Assembly (NCBI GenBank): GCA_026400695.1
Contig: JAPLON010000102.1
Location: forward strand, 1-9,542
Reading direction: 5' to 3'
Length of the DNA stretch: 9,542 nucleotides
Source: Pseudomonadota bacterium
Lineage (GTDB): Bacteria > Pseudomonadota > Alphaproteobacteria > Paracaedibacterales > CAITNM01
Position numbers and translations under genes: made by a program. The notes below the pieces were generated by a model. The model did no database searches and was not told the origin of the DNA. It worked only from the letters and a program-made list of their open reading frames with translations. How positions within the stretch are numbered: the first letter of the stretch is position 1; the number at the start of each line of letters is the position of its first letter. Below are positions 5,197-9,542 of this stretch, one piece after another.

Positions 5197-8089
5197 AATG
5201 AGCGGTCTCTTACGAAGTATGCAAAATTTAAGAATCGACGAGCCTGGTCATACAGCATCGTTATTTGATACGTACGCCCGCCAACTAATGGAAATGATGC
5301 AAGAACTACAGAGAACTGAATTTTTCTCAGTAATGGTACCTGCATCCTGGTTCAGCCCACTACATAAAGACCTTCACGCCGGTTTACAGGTAGCGTATCA
5401 AGAGATTGTAATTCGGACCATATATGTCGATTTATTATTAAAAGCTAGAGAACTGCTACAACTAAGACCAACTATGGCTGATCGCTCAACTTCACTGGCA
5501 GCATTGCTTAATCCATTAAATTCAAGTGAATACATCTTACTCAAAAAATACGTTGATGGACTTTATGAACTAAACGATATGTTGTTTAAGTTTAACAACC
5601 TAAAAAGTGCCCCTGATGCGCGTGATCTTGACAGTTTAGTAATGTATACATTCAACTCTCATCTACCAGAATCATTTATGGGCAGTTATGGTGATTTTCG
5701 TAAATTACTAAATGAATCGTCATACCCACTAATTGACCTTAAGCCATATATGCAGATGGCAAGACAAACTTTATCTATTATTTATGAGCATTTTCTAAAT
5801 GCTTTGTTTTCAAAAAATGATTCGATGACTTTGGTTTCACGCATACAAGTTTTGGTGGAGCAACTTCAAAGTCAAGGTCACAAACAAGCAATTGACCTTA
5901 CCGCCCTACGTAATGCCGTTGGCGATTTAAGCGCCACCGCACCATCTTTAGGAGAGCTTGGCTCAACTTGGATGGATGGTAAAATTTTGAATCTTGGCAA
6001 AGAGTTTGATTCAGTATTAGACCACATTGATATGTCACCTTTGTTTGGGCGAGACGTCACTCAGTATTTGGTTGATCAAACCGCCATATGCTTTAACCGT
6101 TTTAAAAATTTCTTACTGAGCGTAAACGAATCAATTGTAGATAAAAATACAAAACAACAATCTTTTCCACCATCTCATGGATTGCTAACACTAGAAAAAC
6201 TTTTAAGCAGTTTGTTTAAATTAAGCTTTATGGTAGCCCCCAGTGGACCAACATTTTCTACAAGCATACCAGCAGGAAAATTGGTTTATTGGGACACGAG
6301 TTTAGTACAACAAGCCCTAAATATTATGAAAGATTTTGACGGATTCATTTCTAAGGATTTGTTAACATACCCTCTTTCCATACAGGAAAATTTAAAAATT
6401 GCCTCTCGTATTAACTTACAAGAAGTTCTGATAGGAACCCTTGGAAAAGCACAAACATTTATAGATACCCCAAAAAATATAAACCCTGGATCTGCTTCAG
6501 AGCGCATGCTACGTGCACAAATTAACGATTTTAAAGCAGTTGCAGATACATTAGGTAGGTTATTAGAAATACTAAAACAAGATGATGTAAGCAAAGCATA
6601 CCTAGATCTACGTGAATTATTGTGCTTCCAGTCTCAATGGTTGTTAGAACATATAGACACCCACATAAAACAACACAAAATTTACAAAATGAAACAAGAA
6701 GAATTCAGTTGGTGGGATGGTAAATCAGGTGCCGCAATAGGTGCATTTGCAGTAAGAGATAGTAATGACTTAAAACACTATACAGACACCCAAAGAGATA
6801 CTTTAACAGCTGCTGTTAATGACTTTGCTAAATCTATTATCCAATTGTTAAAATCCCCAGCTTTTGACGGGGCAGATAGTCGTGATGAAACCCTAATAAA
6901 TCGTTGGATTCGTATTACCGACCAAGTTGAAGCCTACAATAAAAAACAACCTGATAATTCCTTAGCACAACTAGAAAATTTCATTCTTAAAGATCTCAAT
7001 TCATGGGATTACAAAGACGTAATTAAAAATATTAAAGCTAAAGATCTACAACATGATTCTGGTGACTACATACTTGTAATACTTAGGGATATAAAGATTA
7101 AACTTCTAAGTAGAGCAGAAGTTTTACAAAGGCAACAAGCAATAAGTAACTATGAAAATCTAGTAAGTTTCTTCAATAAAAATCTAAAAGGAAAGTTTCC
7201 CTTTGTTGGTGCAAAACTTGAAAAAAATCAAGGCGAGGCCAATCCTGAAGATATCCGAGAATTTTTCGATTACTTTAAAGAATATGGTGACTCAACAAAA
7301 GTGGTACTAGATCAGCTTTACCAGATTGGGACACCAATGAAAGATGTTGTGGCCTTTTTAATCTCAATGGAAAATGTACGAAAATTTTTGCAATCATACC
7401 TAAAAGATCCAAGCATTGAGAAGCCAACCTTCAATATAAAAGTTGACTTCAGGGTTGCACGTGATAAAGAAAATGGTGGACAAAACATTGTTGATTGGTA
7501 TGTTAAAACAGATGAAATCACCACAATTGACCCACATCTAGACCCAAAAACCAAAGGCAGTTGGACTTATGGAAACCCAATTACCATTGGCTTTAAATGG
7601 CCAGATATAGAGTCAACACCAAAACCAACATCAGATTCTGGACAAGCTGCTCTAAAAGTAGAAGGACCTACAGCTGAATTTGTCTACGATAGTCAATGGG
7701 CACTACTATGGATGCTACGTGATTGTATGGCTCCACAAGGATCTTACTCCAAAATTGCCACCCCCAACCCATACGTACTAAAGTTTAGTTTGCCATTAAC
7801 AGACCAAACTTATACCACTGTATTTAACGCCATTAGCCTGTATGAACCTTCAAGTAAACCGAAGGGGCCAGGAAAAATAATTACCGTGCCAACTTTTCCA
7901 ACCACAGCCCCTGATTTACCAGAGAAAATTAAAGAAATTAAGAATAAACCTGTGTTAACAGAAGGAATAATTGAAGCAGCAGATTTTAATAGCCTTATCC
8001 CAGTCGGAGAACCTAAACTTGAAGACGAAGACAAAGATAAAGAAGCTGAACCAAAAGAAGAAAAAGATGAGAAAAAGAAAGAAGAGTGA
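5144..8089 (+). CDS. tssM: TssM (IcmF family), C-terminal periplasmic half, frame-interrupted
   Basis: This frame is open for 981 codons from a TTG at 5144. It encodes the periplasmic part of TssM, which spans the periplasm and in known systems contacts TssJ. ILPVL-x11-MQ near the start resembles the region just after the third membrane segment. The C-terminal beta-rich region is recognisable from about residue 763 (FNIKVDFRV), through WTYGNPITIGFKWP (from 807), to ALLWMLRD (about 852). A 22-residue acidic/basic tail (960-981) rich in Glu, Lys and Asp closes the protein. There is no signal peptide or membrane segment, so if made alone it should stay in the cytoplasm. TTG 5144 has no ribosome site and is unlikely as a genuine start. 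ATG 5198 lies one base after the first frame's stop and could be used by reinitiation. Joined to the N-terminal half, the protein would be about 1,420 residues, long for TssM. Confidence 0.88.
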   Translation: MVLTGQEKKERILPVLSKMSGLLRSMQNLRIDEPGHTASLFDTYARQLMEMMQELQRTEFFSVMVPASWFSPLHKDLHAGLQVAYQEIVIRTIYVDLLLKARELLQLRPTMADRSTSLAALLNPLNSSEYILLKKYVDGLYELNDMLFKFNNLKSAPDARDLDSLVMYTFNSHLPESFMGSYGDFRKLLNESSYPLIDLKPYMQMARQTLSIIYEHFLNALFSKNDSMTLVSRIQVLVEQLQSQGHKQAIDLTALRNAVGDLSATAPSLGELGSTWMDGKILNLGKEFDSVLDHIDMSPLFGRDVTQYLVDQTAICFNRFKNFLLSVNESIVDKNTKQQSFPPSHGLLTLEKLLSSLFKLSFMVAPSGPTFSTSIPAGKLVYWDTSLVQQALNIMKDFDGFISKDLLTYPLSIQENLKIASRINLQEVLIGTLGKAQTFIDTPKNINPGSASERMLRAQINDFKAVADTLGRLLEILKQDDVSKAYLDLRELLCFQSQWLLEHIDTHIKQHKIYKMKQEEFSWWDGKSGAAIGAFAVRDSNDLKHYTDTQRDTLTAAVNDFAKSIIQLLKSPAFDGADSRDETLINRWIRITDQVEAYNKKQPDNSLAQLENFILKDLNSWDYKDVIKNIKAKDLQHDSGDYILVILRDIKIKLLSRAEVLQRQQAISNYENLVSFFNKNLKGKFPFVGAKLEKNQGEANPEDIREFFDYFKEYGDSTKVVLDQLYQIGTPMKDVVAFLISMENVRKFLQSYLKDPSIEKPTFNIKVDFRVARDKENGGQNIVDWYVKTDEITTIDPHLDPKTKGSWTYGNPITIGFKWPDIESTPKPTSDSGQAALKVEGPTAEFVYDSQWALLWMLRDCMAPQGSYSKIATPNPYVLKFSLPLTDQTYTTVFNAISLYEPSSKPKGPGKIITVPTFPTTAPDLPEKIKEIKNKPVLTEGIIEAADFNSLIPVGEPKLEDEDKDKEAEPKEEKDEKKKEE

Positions 8090-8091
8090 CC

Positions 8092-9237
8092 ATGAGTGAA
8101 TTACCAGACACATCTTCAAATTTTTTTGATCAATTACTAATACCAATCGCAACAAATGATGGGGTAGGTGAGTGGCTTCGCTATGACCCAACATACGGAA
8201 AAATTCGTGATGCCAGGCGCGAAGAAGATGACGGCATGAATCGTGAACCATGGGAAGGTGAACTAAAGCGTGCTAATTGGCAAGAAGTAGAACGTTTATG
8301 TGGTGAATTGTTAACCACCCAAACTAAAGATCTGCAACTTGTTCTCTGGTTTCTAGAAGCAAGAATTCATCTTCAGGGTATTAAAGACTTACAAAATTGC
8401 ACAGACTTCTTGTTAAAATATATTCAAAATTTTTGGCAAAACACCTATCCGCAAATAACAGATGATCCCACCCAAGAATTTAGAATTCATCTGCTTGAGG
8501 CATTTTTAAGATCAGCTTGTGAGCAGATTGTACTAGAACCAATTAACGAACTATCCCAATTTTTTACTTCCCCAATTAATCTATCTAAATGCTTTGAAGC
8601 TGATAATTTAGAGAAAAGTTCAAAACGCGGCGGGGATGCTGCAGAATTTTTTCAAAAAGCTATTTTAAAAGGCCTAGTCACTATGGATAGGATTCGCAAT
8701 GCCCTACGCGAAGTTAGCCAGGAAAAAGGGGTTTTAAAAGTAAAATTGATAGAAGAAATTATAAAAAATATAAATAGTACAGACACACTCCTTTCTGAAA
8801 AAATAGGAAATGAATCCCCACGTTTCGATGAGATAATTAATCTTTTAGGTGAACTAAAGGGACTATATAATCTTTGTCAAAAGATACCGGAAGAAAGGGT
8901 TTCTGATCAACCAGACCAAACAAAACTTACCCCAAACCTTTCAGCAGAAGAAAATACAGAAAAAACCAACAAAGATTCCAATGTTATCAACGACATAATA
9001 ACCCTAGAACCACACAGCCCATCACCAGCTTTAATAAAACTTGTAAGCAGCTGGGAAAACAAGACTCTATCGCAAATATTGGCAGAGTTACAAACAAGCC
9101 CAGTAGAAGTTCGTTCGCTAATTAACATGCTATCAAAAGCGACAAAACTTGAAAATCTTCCAACTGTTTCGAATGGTCCCAACCAACCACAAACATCAAA
9201 TGACCTAGATCAACTTTCTAGTCTAGTTGTTCGCTAA
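8092..9237 (+). CDS. tssA: type VI secretion assembly protein TssA (ImpA N-terminal domain)
   Basis: TssA proteins are cytoplasmic T6SS factors that bind the baseplate/membrane complex, prime tail-tube and sheath polymerisation and, in some classes, cap the growing end. I take the ATG at 8092 (381 residues) because AAGAG lies five bases upstream; a GTG at 8086, overlapping the tssM stop, would add two residues. The ImpA_N domain covers about 15-120, with LRYDPTYGKIRDARREEDDG, W-EGELKRANW, the TKDLQL motif and FW-x3-YPQ. A central helical part follows. The C-terminal part has EPHSPSP (306-312) and then SWENKTLSQILAEL, as in TssA proteins that share the EPHSP signature. The last 30 residues are Asn/Gln/Ser-rich. 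The protein is shorter than the 500-plus-residue TssA of enteroaggregative E. coli. Its 3' end overlaps hemH. Confidence 0.92.
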   Translation: MSELPDTSSNFFDQLLIPIATNDGVGEWLRYDPTYGKIRDARREEDDGMNREPWEGELKRANWQEVERLCGELLTTQTKDLQLVLWFLEARIHLQGIKDLQNCTDFLLKYIQNFWQNTYPQITDDPTQEFRIHLLEAFLRSACEQIVLEPINELSQFFTSPINLSKCFEADNLEKSSKRGGDAAEFFQKAILKGLVTMDRIRNALREVSQEKGVLKVKLIEEIIKNINSTDTLLSEKIGNESPRFDEIINLLGELKGLYNLCQKIPEERVSDQPDQTKLTPNLSAEENTEKTNKDSNVINDIITLEPHSPSPALIKLVSSWENKTLSQILAELQTSPVEVRSLINMLSKATKLENLPTVSNGPNQPQTSNDLDQLSSLVVR

Positions 9238-9542
9238 AGCTGACAGATTTTTTACCGCATTTGCCAAACATTTAATGTAGAGTGGATGGCTTGCTAAAGC
9301 AGGAACCCTTCCATAAAAAGGTATTCCAAGCTCCTTAGCTTTGATGGCATAATCAATATCAAGCTCAACCAAAGTTTCTGAGTGTTCTGAAACAAAGCTA
9401 ATCGGAACAACCACAACAGGTCTTCGCTCTTTTGCTGCTTTTTGCAACTCAACATCTATGGTTGGCTCCAGCCATTTCAGTGAACCTACTTTGCTTTGGT
9501 AACACACCACATAATCAACATCAAAAACCTTCATCACAGAGC
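9223..9542 (-). CDS. hemH: ferrochelatase, C-terminal part (partial, runs off the right edge)
   Basis: Ferrochelatase inserts ferrous iron into protoporphyrin IX, the last step of protoheme synthesis. About 106 residues are visible, roughly the last third of a normal 310-350-residue enzyme. They show YQSKVGSLKWLEP, then VVVPISFVSEHSETLVELDIDY, where the His and Glu of SEHSET correspond to the conserved active-site pair (His341 and Glu343 in the human enzyme), and RVPALASHPLYIKCLAN. The Cys cluster that holds [2Fe-2S] in animal enzymes is absent. The frame is open through the right edge; the GTG at 9537-9535 is internal, not a start. The gene is convergent with tssA, and its TAG (9225-9223) lies within tssA, giving a 15-base tail-to-tail overlap. 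It is functionally unrelated to the T6SS and probably marks the end of that locus. Confidence 0.93.
   Translation of the reverse strand, partial: SVMKVFDVDYVVCYQSKVGSLKWLEPTIDVELQKAAKERRPVVVVPISFVSEHSETLVELDIDYAIKAKELGIPFYGRVPALASHPLYIKCLANAVKNLSALANN

Noticed and set aside
5161..5201. Programmed -1 ribosomal frameshift at the A run.
   Set aside because: A -1 shift leads into the third frame, which stops at 5199-5201, so it cannot yield full-length TssM.
6286..6594. Minus-strand open frame of 102 codons inside tssM.
   Set aside because: It lies wholly within a well-supported gene and its translation shows no recognisable family features.
7955..8251. Minus-strand open frame of 98 codons across the tssM-tssA junction.
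   Set aside because: It is the antisense of the Glu/Lys-rich tail, giving a Phe-rich artefact; both plus-strand genes are clearly coding.

Overview
The window is AT-rich and looks like a chromosomal segment of a proteobacterium. The citrate synthase has an alphaproteobacterial style: its C-terminus runs IGRPRQLY after an AQW-x-EM-x3-DP stretch. Together with the low GC content and an IS1595/IS1016-type insertion sequence, this suggests an alphaproteobacterial, possibly host-associated lineage such as Holosporales or Rickettsiales relatives. That placement is inference and rests mainly on one protein.

Layout, left to right. Positions 1-220 hold the last part of an IS1595-family insertion sequence: the transposase C-terminus and a probable right terminal inverted repeat. 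Next is gltA (334-1608, +), a complete type II citrate synthase with all catalytic residues. A promoter-like element upstream of it carries a perfect palindrome in its spacer. A short gap (1609-1705) contains a good sigma70-like promoter for a type VI secretion (T6SS) gene run on the + strand: tssK (1706-3034), tssL (3031-3831), tssM (3832-8089, in two frames) and tssA (8092-9237). The genes overlap or abut, so they are almost certainly one transcript. The window ends with the C-terminal third of hemH (ferrochelatase) on the minus strand, whose stop lies inside the end of tssA.

Together tssK, tssL, tssM and tssA encode the baseplate-to-membrane part of a T6SS. TssK is the baseplate adaptor, TssL and TssM form the inner-membrane complex, and TssA is the assembly factor that primes and caps sheath and tube. 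The outer-membrane lipoprotein gene tssJ and the sheath, tube, spike and ClpV genes are not in the window.

The most notable point is tssM. It is split by a frame change around position 5163, at a run of eight A residues, into an N-terminal membrane/NTPase half and a 981-codon C-terminal half that is otherwise fully open. The third transmembrane segment also looks shortened exactly there. Either this is a recent inactivating lesion (or sequence error), or the full-length protein is made by slippage on the A run. Apart from this, the window is ordinary metabolic genes plus a recognisable T6SS cluster; I see no wholly new system.
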